From Rubripirellula sp. (GTDB lineage: Bacteria > Planctomycetota > Planctomycetia > Pirellulales > Pirellulaceae): a stretch of DNA of 64,000 bases. The translations under genes and the position numbers were made by a program. The notes beneath the pieces are model-generated. The model ran no database searches and was not told where the DNA came from. It was given only the letters and a program-made list of their open reading frames with translations. The stretch's first letter is position 1. Every line of letters begins with the position of its first letter. Shown here piece after piece: positions 9,885-18,795 of this stretch. Location: positions 62,001 to 126,000 of the forward strand of contig JAPKCI010000001.1 of NCBI GenBank assembly GCA_028823035.1, in the 5' to 3' direction.

Positions 9885-9952
9885 CGAATCACCGCCAATT
9901 GCCCTGAGACATTGCTGCTCTGGATAGCGGGCTGAGATCACGCTGTGACCGA

Positions 9953-10954
9953 TCACATCTGCATTTCACAGATCTTCAGCGCATCAACAGCGGTTTGCAC
10001 ATCAAGAATCGCTGACGCCTCTCCTTGATCGACGCACCGGGCAGCCGCATCAATCTCGGCAACAAAAGAGTTGACCGGATCACCATCCCCTAGTTCAGGT
10101 TGTTCGAGACTGCCGTCCCGGTTCATCACTGTAACAGGCAACAAGGTGGTCGATCCATCAGCGTAAGCCGCGAACTCAAAACGAACTGTCGCGTTCTCAA
10201 AACTGACTTCGTAACCGTGAGTAAAACTCCTCGCCGGAGAATCAATCACACCCCCGCCGCAAGCAACCGCCAGATCTTCCTGCTCAAACTCGAATACCGT
10301 TTCGTAGAACATGGGGACACCCTCTTTCTTGCGACTGACAGTGTGGGCTGCGGTGGGCATTCCGAACAAGAGGCGAATCAAGTGCGCATCATGAACATGC
10401 AAATCGACCAAAGGACCGCCGACACTGGATCGATCATAGAAGTCAGGGATCCAATCTGGAGGACCGATCGTCCGCATGAATCGTCCGGCGACAGGTCGTC
10501 CCCACCGCCCATCCTGCTTCGCATCCACCAATAATTTAAATTCCGGCATCAGCGGCAAAATGTGAGCCACCATCAGCTGACCGGGCTTCGCCAGGGTCGC
10601 CAGTGACTCGGCTGTCGCCGCATCGAGTGCCAGAGGTTTCTCGCAAAGCACATGCTTGCCGGCCGCCAAACATTTCTCAATGGCCTGCGGATGCAGACTT
10701 GGGGGAAGACAGATATCGATCAGATCGATCGAATTATCATCGAGCATCCCCTCCAAGGATTCGAAGACACGCATACCCGACGTATCGATCTGCTCACCCG
10801 GAGGCCCAAAATTGCCCTGAATACCTCGCCAGTCTCCAGACCGCTTTTTCGGATCGCGACTCGAAAACGCTGCCATTTCAGCGATTTCGCTGCGCTGATA
10901 GGCCAAGTAATGTATCCAACTCATGAAACCAACGCCGACGATTCCAGCCCGCAT
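9953..10954 (-). CDS. Gfo/Idh/MocA-family oxidoreductase
   Basis: A 333-residue NAD(P)-dependent sugar dehydrogenase-like protein. It has an N-terminal Rossmann motif (GIVGVGFMSWIHY), IDLIDICLPPSLHPQ, AAGKHVLCEKPLALD (the EKP signature, Lys106) and a middle GGPLVDLHVHDAHLIRLLFG segment with the His/Asp-rich substrate-site pattern of the family. There is no signal peptide, so it is probably cytoplasmic, unlike the Tat-exported relative at 61558-62868. The substrate is likely a sugar or cyclitol but is not determined. It is divergent from the PQQ-propeller gene at 11083, sharing a 128-base promoter region. Confidence 0.92.
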   Translation of the reverse strand: MRAGIVGVGFMSWIHYLAYQRSEIAEMAAFSSRDPKKRSGDWRGIQGNFGPPGEQIDTSGMRVFESLEGMLDDNSIDLIDICLPPSLHPQAIEKCLAAGKHVLCEKPLALDAATAESLATLAKPGQLMVAHILPLMPEFKLLVDAKQDGRWGRPVAGRFMRTIGPPDWIPDFYDRSSVGGPLVDLHVHDAHLIRLLFGMPTAAHTVSRKKEGVPMFYETVFEFEQEDLAVACGGGVIDSPARSFTHGYEVSFENATVRFEFAAYADGSTTLLPVTVMNRDGSLEQPELGDGDPVNSFVAEIDAAARCVDQGEASAILDVQTAVDALKICEMQM

Positions 10955-11082
10955 GCCGATTCTCCGATTTATAGCAACTTATGTACTTCCACAGGTTCTA
11001 TTCTTTGACTGGGGTATGATCGTCGATCCTGTCCCGCTAAGAAAGACGGCGTCGGAACTTATCCTAGCCAAGTAGCCATACG

Positions 11083-12384
11083 ATGCATTCAGAAAACCGA
11101 ACTTCATTATTGTCATTTCTCTGCGTTTCAACCTTGCTGTCTCTGACCAGCATTCTGCGGGCCGAAGACTGGCCTGGCTGGCGGGGTGCCAACAGTGATA
11201 ACCACGCTCCCGAAGACACCAATGTACCGATCCGTTGGGACCTTGAATCTGGTTCCAATATTGCCTGGAAGACCGCCATTCCCGGACGAGGTCACTCATC
11301 ACCCATCGTCATTGGGGAGATGATTTTTCTGACGACGGCGGAAGCCGAAAAACAAACCCAGTCGCTCTTGAAATTCGACCGGGAAAGTGGACAGTTGATG
11401 GATCAATGGGTACTGCACCGGGGAACACTGCCACGCCGCATCCATCCGAATAACTCGTATGCTTCACCCACACCTGTCTACGACGGCGAAAATATCTTCG
11501 TTGCCTTTCACACAAACGACGCGATCTGGTTGACTTCCATAACGCCCGCAGGGCAAGAATTATGGAGCGTCCGTGTCTGTGAGTACAAGCCAAACGCGTT
11601 CCAGTTCGGATATGGTGCCAGTCCCGTCATTGAAGATGACTTAGTCATCGTTGCAGCAGAATACGATGGTCCGGAAAGCGGAATCTATGCACTCAATCGC
11701 CACACCGGCAAACAGGTCTGGAAACGCAAGCGACCCCAGAACCTTAACTTTGCCTCTCCCGTTGTGGCAACTATCACAGGCCAGCGACAGTTGTTAATTG
11801 CAGGGGCAAACACCATTATGTCCTATGATCCTCAGACAGGTCGGACAGTTTGGTCGATTGATGCCGGCACCGAAGCGATCTGCGGAACCATCGTGTGGGA
11901 TGGACGACGAGTGCTCATCAGCGGGGGCAACCCCGTCGCAGGCACTTGGTGTGTCAGTGCTGACGGATCACAGAAATTGCTGTGGGACAACCCGGTTATG
12001 TGCTACGAACAGTCCCTGCTAACCATCAAGAACTACGTCTTTGCTATTGCCGACAATGGAGTTGTCTACTGTTGGCGCACCCGCGATGGAACCGAAATGT
12101 GGAAGAAACGGCTGTTCTCAGGACGGGTCAGCGCATCACCTCTGTTGGTTGATGATCGAATCTACATCGCCGCTCAAGACGGTACAGTCTATGTCATTTC
12201 GGCCATACCCGACCGTTTTGATCTGCTGGCCGAAAATCGCAATGGCGACTCGATGTTCGCCAGTCCTGTGGCTGTCGATGACATGCTGTACCTGAGATGT
12301 GCCACTGGAGTTGGCGAAAAACGCCAGGAGTATCTGGTGGCAACCGGTGAAGTCGCCCTCGGAAATTCAAGGCCCGGAAACTGA
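11083..12384 (+). CDS. Exported PQQ-like beta-propeller protein
   Basis: A 433-residue protein with a signal peptide (SLLSFLCVSTLLSLTSILRA, about 7-26) followed by EDWPGWRGANSDN, the typical N-terminus of planctomycete outer-membrane-assembly-BamB/PQQ-propeller proteins. Repeated blade motifs of the form GxxxW are visible (SLLKFDRESGQLMDQW, IYALNRHTGKQVWKRK, IMSYDPQTGRTVWSID, VVYCWRTRDGTEMWKKR, GTVYVISA). About 7-8 blades are expected. No catalytic dehydrogenase motif is visible, so a binding/scaffold role is more likely than PQQ-dependent oxidation. The gene lies about 180 bases upstream of the alkaline phosphatase gene on the same strand. Confidence 0.87.
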   Translation: MHSENRTSLLSFLCVSTLLSLTSILRAEDWPGWRGANSDNHAPEDTNVPIRWDLESGSNIAWKTAIPGRGHSSPIVIGEMIFLTTAEAEKQTQSLLKFDRESGQLMDQWVLHRGTLPRRIHPNNSYASPTPVYDGENIFVAFHTNDAIWLTSITPAGQELWSVRVCEYKPNAFQFGYGASPVIEDDLVIVAAEYDGPESGIYALNRHTGKQVWKRKRPQNLNFASPVVATITGQRQLLIAGANTIMSYDPQTGRTVWSIDAGTEAICGTIVWDGRRVLISGGNPVAGTWCVSADGSQKLLWDNPVMCYEQSLLTIKNYVFAIADNGVVYCWRTRDGTEMWKKRLFSGRVSASPLLVDDRIYIAAQDGTVYVISAIPDRFDLLAENRNGDSMFASPVAVDDMLYLRCATGVGEKRQEYLVATGEVALGNSRPGN

Positions 12385-12565
12385 ATATCGGATCAACTAT
12401 CCGGAAAATCTGACAATCGAGGACGCCCACGAGGCAGGTCGCGAAGCACGCACCCACGTCTATCCCACGTCTGGCTGCCGGGGCATCTCGGATGAAACCG
12501 CAGCCGATGCCTCCTGTTTTCGCTGGCTCTCAACTATCCTATCAACCATTGGTTTATGAGTCCGC

Positions 12566-14368
12566 ATGCCCGCACCAAAGCCATCCGCTTTAAGATGCAG
12601 GTATTCAGGCATTGTCTGTCTCCACACACAAAAATCGCTGCTGATGTCCCGATGTTTCATGACTCTGATTATCTTTATGCAGCTGATCGATTCCGGTTAC
12701 TGCAACGAAGACGAATCCAAAGCACAAGCTGCGACAGAATCAAAACCAACAGGCACGCAGACTAGCAAGGATGTTGCGGGGGAATCCGACAACGACGACC
12801 CGCTACGGGCAATGCAACGACTGGCGATCGAAGAACAGACAGCTTCGTGGGGCCATTGGGGTGATCAGCCTGAGAAATACGGTACCTGGGACCAGCACAG
12901 CAATCGACTCGTCCCTATCTACACCTTTGGGATTACTTTGGATGACCTGCGAGCTGAGGGCAGCGCGTATACGAATCCGGAACGACTGAAACAGATCTAC
13001 GGTCACGTGCCAAAGGGAACACTCAACCCAACGGCACTGTACTTCGACCAAACTGATATCTATCGACTTCAAAAAGCAGCTTTGGATGCGGGGTACACCA
13101 ATATCATCTTGATGGTATTCGATGGCATGGACTGGCAAACCACTCAGGCCACCAGTCTTTACAAGCAACACCGTTACAACAGCGGTCGTGGTACGGGGCT
13201 TTCCTTTCAGGATGATCGTCGAGTCGGCACGGACTTTGGGTTGATCTGCACCAGTCCGAAATCGGAGATCTTGAAATTTGATGTCGATGCTCAAACGGTA
13301 TTGGATTGGAACGGGGAAACCACCGGTGGATACGATGCCAGCCGAGGAGGTGAGGCACCGTGGTTCGAGCAGAGCAACCGCAATTATCTGTTGGGGAAGG
13401 ATCGTGAACAGCCGCACACCGTAACTGATTCCGCTGCCTCAGCGACAAGCATGATGTCCGGTCACAAAACCTACAACGCGGCCATTAATGTGCTGGTGGA
13501 TGGAACACAGGTCACCCCAATCGGGCGTTCGCTGCAAGCTGACGAGAATTTCAAGGTAGGAGTGGTAACCAGCGTACCTATCACCCATGCGACAGTGGCC
13601 TGCACTTATGCCAACAATGTCACTCGAAAAGACTATCAGGATATCGGTCGCGACCTGCTGGGATTGCCGTCCGCTGCACATCGCAACGAGCCACTACAGG
13701 GCGTTGATGTCCTGCTAGGTGGAGGCTGGGGCGAACACAAGGATGCCGACACAATACAAGGCACTAATTTTTTGCCTGGCAATCCTTATCTACACGAAGA
13801 GGACATCCACCGCGCTGATATTCAGCATGGCGGCAAATATGTTGTTGCCCAACGAGCAGCGGGCAAATCAGGAAAACAGCACTTGATGAAAGCAGCTAAG
13901 AAAGCGGTCGAGGAAGATCAACGGCTGCTCGGATTCTTCGGGACCACCAGGGGCCATCTGCCATTTCAAACGGCAGACGGCCAATTCAATCCTACGGTCG
14001 ATATCAAAGAGCAGGAAACCTACACACAAGCAGATATCGAGGAGAACCCAACGCTTGCGGAAATGACACGAGCAGCTCTTTTGGTTCTCGAGCAAGCCGT
14101 TGATGGTTTCTGGTTACTGGTCGAGGCGGGAGACATCGACTGGGCGAATCACGCGAACAACGTCGACAATGCCATTGGAGCCGTTCTCAGCGGTGACGAG
14201 GCTTTTCGGGTCGTTCTGGACTGGGTCGACGAAAACGATGCGTGGCAACACACAGCTGTGATCGTGACCGCCGATCACGGCCATTATTTAGTCATCGATG
14301 ATGCCGATCGCTTCGTCGAAGCGGGAAAACAAGCGACAGAAGCAACCGCCAAGCGCAAACAGGACTGA
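12566..14368 (+). CDS. Alkaline phosphatase (PhoA superfamily)
   Basis: Hydrolyses phosphomonoesters, normally outside the cytoplasm for phosphate scavenging. The nucleophile motif VTDSAASATSMMSGHKT is intact (Ser289 counting from 12566). Metal-site motifs LMVFDGMDW (Asp186), VEAGDIDWANHANN and VTADHGHY (Asp570, His571) are present; the family consensus for the last is TADHS. The start is uncertain: the frame opens at 12566, but the ATG at 12644 would start a hydrophobic export signal (MSRCFMTLIIFMQLIDSGYC), and neither has a strong ribosome-binding site. A charged low-complexity stretch follows the signal. No Pho box was identified. Confidence 0.9.
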   Translation: MPAPKPSALRCRYSGIVCLHTQKSLLMSRCFMTLIIFMQLIDSGYCNEDESKAQAATESKPTGTQTSKDVAGESDNDDPLRAMQRLAIEEQTASWGHWGDQPEKYGTWDQHSNRLVPIYTFGITLDDLRAEGSAYTNPERLKQIYGHVPKGTLNPTALYFDQTDIYRLQKAALDAGYTNIILMVFDGMDWQTTQATSLYKQHRYNSGRGTGLSFQDDRRVGTDFGLICTSPKSEILKFDVDAQTVLDWNGETTGGYDASRGGEAPWFEQSNRNYLLGKDREQPHTVTDSAASATSMMSGHKTYNAAINVLVDGTQVTPIGRSLQADENFKVGVVTSVPITHATVACTYANNVTRKDYQDIGRDLLGLPSAAHRNEPLQGVDVLLGGGWGEHKDADTIQGTNFLPGNPYLHEEDIHRADIQHGGKYVVAQRAAGKSGKQHLMKAAKKAVEEDQRLLGFFGTTRGHLPFQTADGQFNPTVDIKEQETYTQADIEENPTLAEMTRAALLVLEQAVDGFWLLVEAGDIDWANHANNVDNAIGAVLSGDEAFRVVLDWVDENDAWQHTAVIVTADHGHYLVIDDADRFVEAGKQATEATAKRKQD

Positions 14369-14764
14369 TCGCAAACCGACGCCCGGCGGTAATCACGCGA
14401 CCAGTGAGAGCACCTGACACAAAGCTTGGCAGGGTCGTTGACAAAGAGGCTGGCGTTAGACAACCTCCTTGTCCTGAGATCTTACGCTACCCCCCTGATT
14501 GATAGCATCACAACAGCAAATCGAATCCTATTCAATCTCGACAAACGCCGGTAGAATAGATCTCGAGTCGCTCACCGGCGTTCGAGTTGTCACCGAGGAA
14601 GGGATGGTCACGACCATTACCTGAAAAGGATCAACCCGACCGCCGACGTGTGACATCAGTCCCCTGCTAATGCCAGGCCCCGTAATGGACGAACGCGAAT
14701 CAATCGGAGTTTGATTTGCGGCTTCTAGATTCGGGCCCGGTCGCCTGTTGCCCCTGGTCACACC
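14369..14764. other. Intergenic region upstream of rnc
   Basis: About 396 bases between the alkaline phosphatase and RNase III genes. A 77-codon minus-strand frame at 14528-14761 begins next to the rnc start but has no recognisable features and is judged unlikely to be real. No terminator or promoter could be assigned. Confidence 0.4.
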
Positions 14765-15595
14765 GTGAATCCATCGGATCCCCGATCAACCGATGCCGCC
14801 ATCGCTATCCACTTGGTGGATGGAACGGGCGATATTGATGGCACCGACCAAGGTTCCAAGCTTGACCGCTGCCAGGACATCGTTCGCTACCGGTTTCAAG
14901 ACGAATCACTATTGCTTTCCGCCCTGACTCATGCGTCTGGCGCGTCACACCGCCTGGCAAGTAACGAAAGACTGGAATTTCTTGGGGACGCCGTGCTTGG
15001 ATTAACCGTCTGTCAGTGGTTGTACGAAGATTATCCGGAGTACAACGAGGGTGACCTGACCAAGATCAAGTCGGCCGTCGTCAGCCGAAGGTCCTGTGGG
15101 AAGGCTGCATGCGCATTGGGACTCGATCGATGCCTAATTGTCGGCCGTGGCGTTACACGCAACCGCAGTTTCCCAAAGTCGCTGGTCAGTGACGTCTTCG
15201 AGTCAGTCGTAGCGGCTCTCTACCTGGACGGTGGTAGCGACGTGGTAACAGCGCGGATCAAAGAATGGCTATCAGAGGAAGTTCGCACCGCGGTCGAGAA
15301 TCAGGGCGCCAATAACTATAAGTCATCGTTGCAGCAGTACGCCCAACGCGAACTGTCCAACACCCCGATTTATCGTCTGGTTCGTGAATCGGGTCCTGAC
15401 CATCGCAAATCTTTTCTGATTTCGGCTGTGATCGCCGATCGTCAATTTTCTGCGGCCTGGGGCAGCAACAAGAAAGATGCCGAGCAGCGGGCTGCATCCA
15501 ATGCGCTGGCCGAACTGCACAGTCAACCCTTGCCATTCCCAAGCGAATCACCAACGAAAGAATTGCCTGGTGAGGAATCACTCGACAGCGAATAA
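14765..15595 (+). CDS. rnc: Ribonuclease III
   Basis: Cytoplasmic endonuclease cleaving double-stranded RNA in rRNA and mRNA processing. The 276 residues begin with a GTG and have a roughly 30-residue extension before the catalytic domain. The signature NERLEFLGDAVLGL (residues 67-80, with Glu71 and Asp75) and the second acidic pair in SDVFESVVAALYLDGG are present, followed by a double-stranded RNA-binding domain from about 180 to 255 (NYKSSLQQYAQ ... GSNKKDAEQRAASNALAEL). Transcribed alone; the opposite-strand terminator at 15594-15620 lies directly at its stop codon. Confidence 0.96.
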   Translation: MNPSDPRSTDAAIAIHLVDGTGDIDGTDQGSKLDRCQDIVRYRFQDESLLLSALTHASGASHRLASNERLEFLGDAVLGLTVCQWLYEDYPEYNEGDLTKIKSAVVSRRSCGKAACALGLDRCLIVGRGVTRNRSFPKSLVSDVFESVVAALYLDGGSDVVTARIKEWLSEEVRTAVENQGANNYKSSLQQYAQRELSNTPIYRLVRESGPDHRKSFLISAVIADRQFSAAWGSNKKDAEQRAASNALAELHSQPLPFPSESPTKELPGEESLDSE

Positions 15596-15620
15596 AAAAA
15601 CGCATCCGCCGAGGCGAATG
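15594..15620 (-). terminator. Rho-independent terminator of the TPR lipoprotein gene
   Basis: Read on the minus strand, a 10-base-pair stem (15601-15610 with 15611-15620, including one G-U pair and almost no loop, so the innermost pairs likely open) is followed by a run of T residues (15594-15600). It lies 30 bases after the TPR lipoprotein stop and abuts the convergent rnc stop, so it may act on both transcripts. Confidence 0.75.
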
Positions 15621-15650
15621 CGTCTTGTATTCTCAATGCGTTGAAGCAGA

Positions 15651-16889
15651 TTACTTGCCGGCAGGCAGTTGCGGCAGCGACAGCGAGTTTGGCGAGCCAC
15701 CAACCGGGGTGGATGGTGTCGTCAACGGCAGATTGTTACCAGGATTAAAACCTTGACCAAGAGCCGTTCCAGTCCCCAAAGTTACACTGGATGTGGCTAT
15801 CGGACTGGCTGACTGGGCAGGAGCAATCGGTGCAACACCGGTGCCTGGGCGTCCAATCTGGCTGGTCTGCTGCACTGGCGGCTGTGTTTTCAGAAACCCG
15901 CCTCCGGCGATGGTCGCCTGAGGAGCAGCCTGTGCAACCGGCCCGAGACTGGCATCAATCTGGACCAGTAAACTGCGTGAGCGATCCACTGCCAATTTCA
16001 CAGCAGCATCGGCTGCGCCCTGATTTTGATACTCAAGAGCTTGACCAAGGTAACCTCGAGCCTTCGTCAGTTCGCCGTTGCTGTAGTGCAAATAGGCCAT
16101 GTTATAGTTGGCGATCGCGGGCTTGTTGTTGGCAAGGAGCACCTGATAGGCCGATATTGAATCGCCGCCACCAAATTTGACACTCGCCAGACTGTTGGCG
16201 TATTTCGATGTCCCGGGCGCCAGTTCCAGCGATCTCTCGAGCGAACTCACTGCCATCGGATAGTCACCTGCGGCATTCAGCGTCAAACCGAGCTCGTTGT
16301 ACAATCCTGCATCCTCAGGTGCTTCAGCAATGGCTTGCTGGAAATACTGCACTGCCAGTTTTTGATTTCCCTGCCGGTGATGCAGCCGAGCAATGCTGGC
16401 CAAAGCCTCTGGGTTACCTGCTTCACTTTGAAGTGCTTTGCTGTAGCTTTCCATGGCCTTTGAATTGTCGCCAGTCGACTCCCAAAGTCGACCGTTGGCA
16501 ACATAAACCTCAGGACCAACGCGAGCTGGCCTGTTGGCCAGACTGAGTGGATCGGTGATGCTTTCTTCGTGGACAGCATCATCGCCGCCAAAACCGAAAA
16601 CACCCGTCACAGCATTGGTGGTCTTTGAGAATGCTTTTTTGGCGCTGCCACCAAAAGAAGCCAACTGGCTCTTGGTCCCTGAGGTAGTAGAGGCAATGGC
16701 CTCACTAATCCCCGGGGCCTTTTCGATCGGTGCTTCCTGTTTTGAAAACGGATTCATCGACGAAAGGGATAACCCCCCGCTGGTGCAGCCGGTCGACGCT
16801 ATCGTCGTTCCAACAACAAGACTCGTAAAGAGAACGCGTCGAACTTTGGTCACAGATTTCACGGCTCGTATTTTTCTCCCCCGCCTCAC
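15651..16889 (-). CDS. TPR-repeat lipoprotein
   Basis: A 412-residue protein with a basic N-terminus, a hydrophobic segment and a lipobox-like IASTGC (Cys at about 35), suggesting a membrane-anchored lipoprotein. Tetratricopeptide repeats run from about residue 125 to 290 (RLWESTGDNSKAMESYSKAL, LHHRQGNQKLAVQYFQQAI, ELGLTLNAAGDYPMAVSSLE). The tail after about 320 is rich in Pro, Gln, Ser and Gly and probably disordered. TPR lipoproteins act as scaffolds in envelope or secretion complexes; no specific partner is suggested here. The gene is monocistronic with a strong terminator at 15594-15620. Confidence 0.85.
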   Translation of the reverse strand: MRRGRKIRAVKSVTKVRRVLFTSLVVGTTIASTGCTSGGLSLSSMNPFSKQEAPIEKAPGISEAIASTTSGTKSQLASFGGSAKKAFSKTTNAVTGVFGFGGDDAVHEESITDPLSLANRPARVGPEVYVANGRLWESTGDNSKAMESYSKALQSEAGNPEALASIARLHHRQGNQKLAVQYFQQAIAEAPEDAGLYNELGLTLNAAGDYPMAVSSLERSLELAPGTSKYANSLASVKFGGGDSISAYQVLLANNKPAIANYNMAYLHYSNGELTKARGYLGQALEYQNQGAADAAVKLAVDRSRSLLVQIDASLGPVAQAAPQATIAGGGFLKTQPPVQQTSQIGRPGTGVAPIAPAQSASPIATSSVTLGTGTALGQGFNPGNNLPLTTPSTPVGGSPNSLSLPQLPAGK

Positions 16890-17006
16890 ACCGGTGCATT
16901 TCGCCGGCGGAAATGGATTGATGGATTGATCCCAACCTTCTTACAATCAGATCGACCGCTTTGACCGTTAAACTTTAACTCAATCCGTAAAACTGAATCA
17001 GCAACG

Positions 17007-17038
17007 AAAAAAGGGCAGTTCCACTATCGGAACTGCCC
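17007..17038 (-). terminator. Rho-independent terminator
   Basis: A perfect 10-base-pair stem (17013-17022 with 17029-17038, six-base loop) is followed on the minus strand by six T residues (17007-17012). It lies about 65 bases after the stop of the secreted-protein gene at 17105-17671 and separates it from the TPR lipoprotein gene. Confidence 0.88.
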
Positions 17039-17104
17039 TACTTACGTGTTTCACGACTTTTGCCACCGGCTGTTCAGAGTCAGCCGCCACGGGTCAACCC
17101 GGAC

Positions 17105-17671
17105 TCACTGATTTGTTACCCCAGCGGTTCCGCCCGCGCTGCTTGACGGCAAGCGAGGCGAGGCAAGATTCTGCAACCACTCACGGTTGATCTTGGTCGC
17201 CCACGCACCCGAAGAGTGATGAGGCTCGACGTTGGTGACTTGAACCTGAGGGACCGGGCCCTTCAAAGCGAGTCGGTTGATTGTGTCCTGAACCGCTTTT
17301 ACGCGTGCAGCGGTCTCGCTTTCACTAACACCACGCAGTACAAACACCGTGCGACGCGAGACCGGAGCCTGGGTCGCGATCCAGTAGACGCGTTTGTTGC
17401 CCGAAGCCATCAGGGCTCCGTCGTCGGAGCGGAACAATTCGTGCCCAATCGTGTTGTGCATCCGCCAACCATTGGCCTTCATGATCTCGAAGGGTGCCAC
17501 GACGTTCATCGCGTCTGCCTCGTTGAACGGGGCAGGCCAAGCATTGTTGCGATGGTATCCGACATGCACATTATGCCAGAAATGATTCCAGTCGGCTGAA
17601 ACCGTTGTCCCGGTCGTTACCACCACGACAATTGCAATGACCGCTTGGGTCAACTTTTTATTGAGTTTCAT
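17105..17671 (-). CDS. Secreted protein of unknown function
   Basis: About 188 residues from the ATG at 17671, chosen because it opens a good signal peptide (KLTQAVIAIVVVVTTGTTVSA) and has AAGGAA nine bases upstream; the frame is open further upstream but would overlap the S4 gene. The mature part starts DWNHFWHNVHVGYHRNNAWP and contains a 'HNTIGHELFRSDDGAL' block and a 'VFVLRGVSESETAARVKAVQ' block that looks like a small alpha/beta domain. I do not recognise the family. The tail is Ser/Gly-rich. It has its own terminator and is probably monocistronic. Confidence 0.8.
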   Translation of the reverse strand: MKLNKKLTQAVIAIVVVVTTGTTVSADWNHFWHNVHVGYHRNNAWPAPFNEADAMNVVAPFEIMKANGWRMHNTIGHELFRSDDGALMASGNKRVYWIATQAPVSRRTVFVLRGVSESETAARVKAVQDTINRLALKGPVPQVQVTNVEPHHSSGAWATKINREWLQNLASPRLPSSSAGGTAGVTNQ

Positions 17672-17846
17672 GACAGGCAGTTCCTTCCGCCTAGCTCGCG
17701 GGCAGACATGGTAGTCTGCTGTGAATGGAATGATCGAGTCAACGGTAAATGCACAGATCACCGTCTTTCCTGTATCATCGGACACATCACAATACTGGCT
17801 GTTCAAACGCTCCGAACTTCCATTCATTCGGCAAAATCGGAAAAGT

Positions 17847-18062
17847 TTAATCCTCAAACGGTGTGACTGTCAGGACTTCGCCCAACAGCTCAATCTTGTC
17901 ACCGAGAGTCAGTTGCTTTCGACGGCGTGTTTCGACCATGCCATTGACGGTCACATCCCCAGCCTGAATGTACATTTTTGCCTCCCCGCCCGTCCCCACC
18001 AAACCGCTTCGTTTGATAAAGTCGTCGAGTCGAATCACGGAATCGTCGGCTTGCTTCGTCAT
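17847..18062 (-). CDS. S4-domain RNA-binding protein (YbcJ-like)
   Basis: A 71-residue protein consisting of one S4 fold: IRLDDFIKRSGLVGTGGEAKMYIQAGDVTVNG, then TRRRKQLTLGDKIELLG. The pattern matches the small stand-alone S4 family (YbcJ/YaaA-like), which binds structured RNA, probably ribosomal. Cytoplasmic. Located about 175 bases upstream of the secreted-protein gene on the same strand. Confidence 0.88.
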   Translation of the reverse strand: MTKQADDSVIRLDDFIKRSGLVGTGGEAKMYIQAGDVTVNGMVETRRRKQLTLGDKIELLGEVLTVTPFED

Positions 18063-18341
18063 GAACGCTTGTATCTCGATTGGACTGAATTGTTGGCACT
18101 GAGCTGGTCCACCTGAATGAGTCCAGCTGAATCGGGTTCAGGAACGGAGCTGAGGATGAGCGGATTCAGGATCGGCAACTCGCATTCAGGGTCACTGCAG
18201 ATGGAAGTCGTAAAACGGGCTTGCTACACAGATACACCCGCGGAACACCGTTGCCCCACAGCACAATCCAAACTTGGTCTGACAACGATTCGCCTGTCAT
18301 GATCAAGCGTTACCCCTCAGCAACCGATTGTCCGGCGATCA

Positions 18342-18548
18342 GCGGTTAAAAAAAGTTAAAATCGGTGTGGCGATCAGGTCATCCGGATGACTTACACCGA
18401 CCACATCACGAACAACTCAGTTGGCCCGCACAAACTGACCCTTGGCATCCTTGATGTACATCTTGATATACATGTAGACGCCGGGAATGTTGTCAAACAA
18501 ACCCAGCAACCTCCCGGGACGTGAAAGTTGCTTGAAGAATTGATCCTG
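18342..18548 (-). pseudogene. Decayed N-terminal PAS fragment of an AraC-type regulator (likely)
   Basis: Reading the minus strand from 18548, one frame gives QDQFFKQLSRPGRLLGLFDN, then IPGVYMYIKMYIKDAKGQFV, RAN, a TGA stop (18417-18419) and, still in the same frame, VVRDVVGVSHPDDLIATPIL and TFFNR before a second stop. This resembles the PAS domain that opens many planctomycete AraC-family regulators (a LFDxLPxVYFYIKDxxGRFV pattern followed by LIGxTDxxFF). An upstream in-frame stop sits directly before the fragment, no start codon fits, and a near-duplication of 12 bases produces MYIKMYIK. No DNA-binding domain is present. I interpret it as a gene remnant; it could be chance, but the homology-like pattern continues across the stop. 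Confidence 0.5.
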
Positions 18549-18710
18549 TCACAGCCGTGGATTGCGAGAATTTTCATCCCTGCAGGAAATGTACAATTTT
18601 CCGCGTGGTACCTGCAAGACGGCAGGCAAAGACGCAACGATAATTATCCCTCAAGATGAGATGGTTCGAGTTCGAGCCAAACTGCCGTCAAACCAATATC
18701 TGCTTTCCAT

Positions 18711-18790
18711 ACCACCCCTGAATACGACCACCCCTGAATACGACCACCCAAGAATACGACCACCCAAGAATACGACCACCCAAGAATACG
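18711..18790 (+). repeat. Five tandem 16-bp repeats
   Basis: Five head-to-tail 16-base units with no spacers: two copies reading accacccctgaatacg (18711-18742) and three reading accacccaagaatacg (18743-18790). The unit length is not a multiple of three, so a peptide read through it does not repeat in phase. The array ends five bases before the likely start codon at 18796. Confidence 0.95.
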
Positions 18791-18795
18791 CCTCG

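Noticed and set aside
14528-14761. 77-codon minus-strand frame next to rnc
   Set aside because: No recognisable sequence and it would occupy the rnc promoter; coding status is doubtful.
18711-18790. Possible CRISPR array
   Set aside because: The units are contiguous 16-bp tandem repeats with no spacers, and no cas genes are near.
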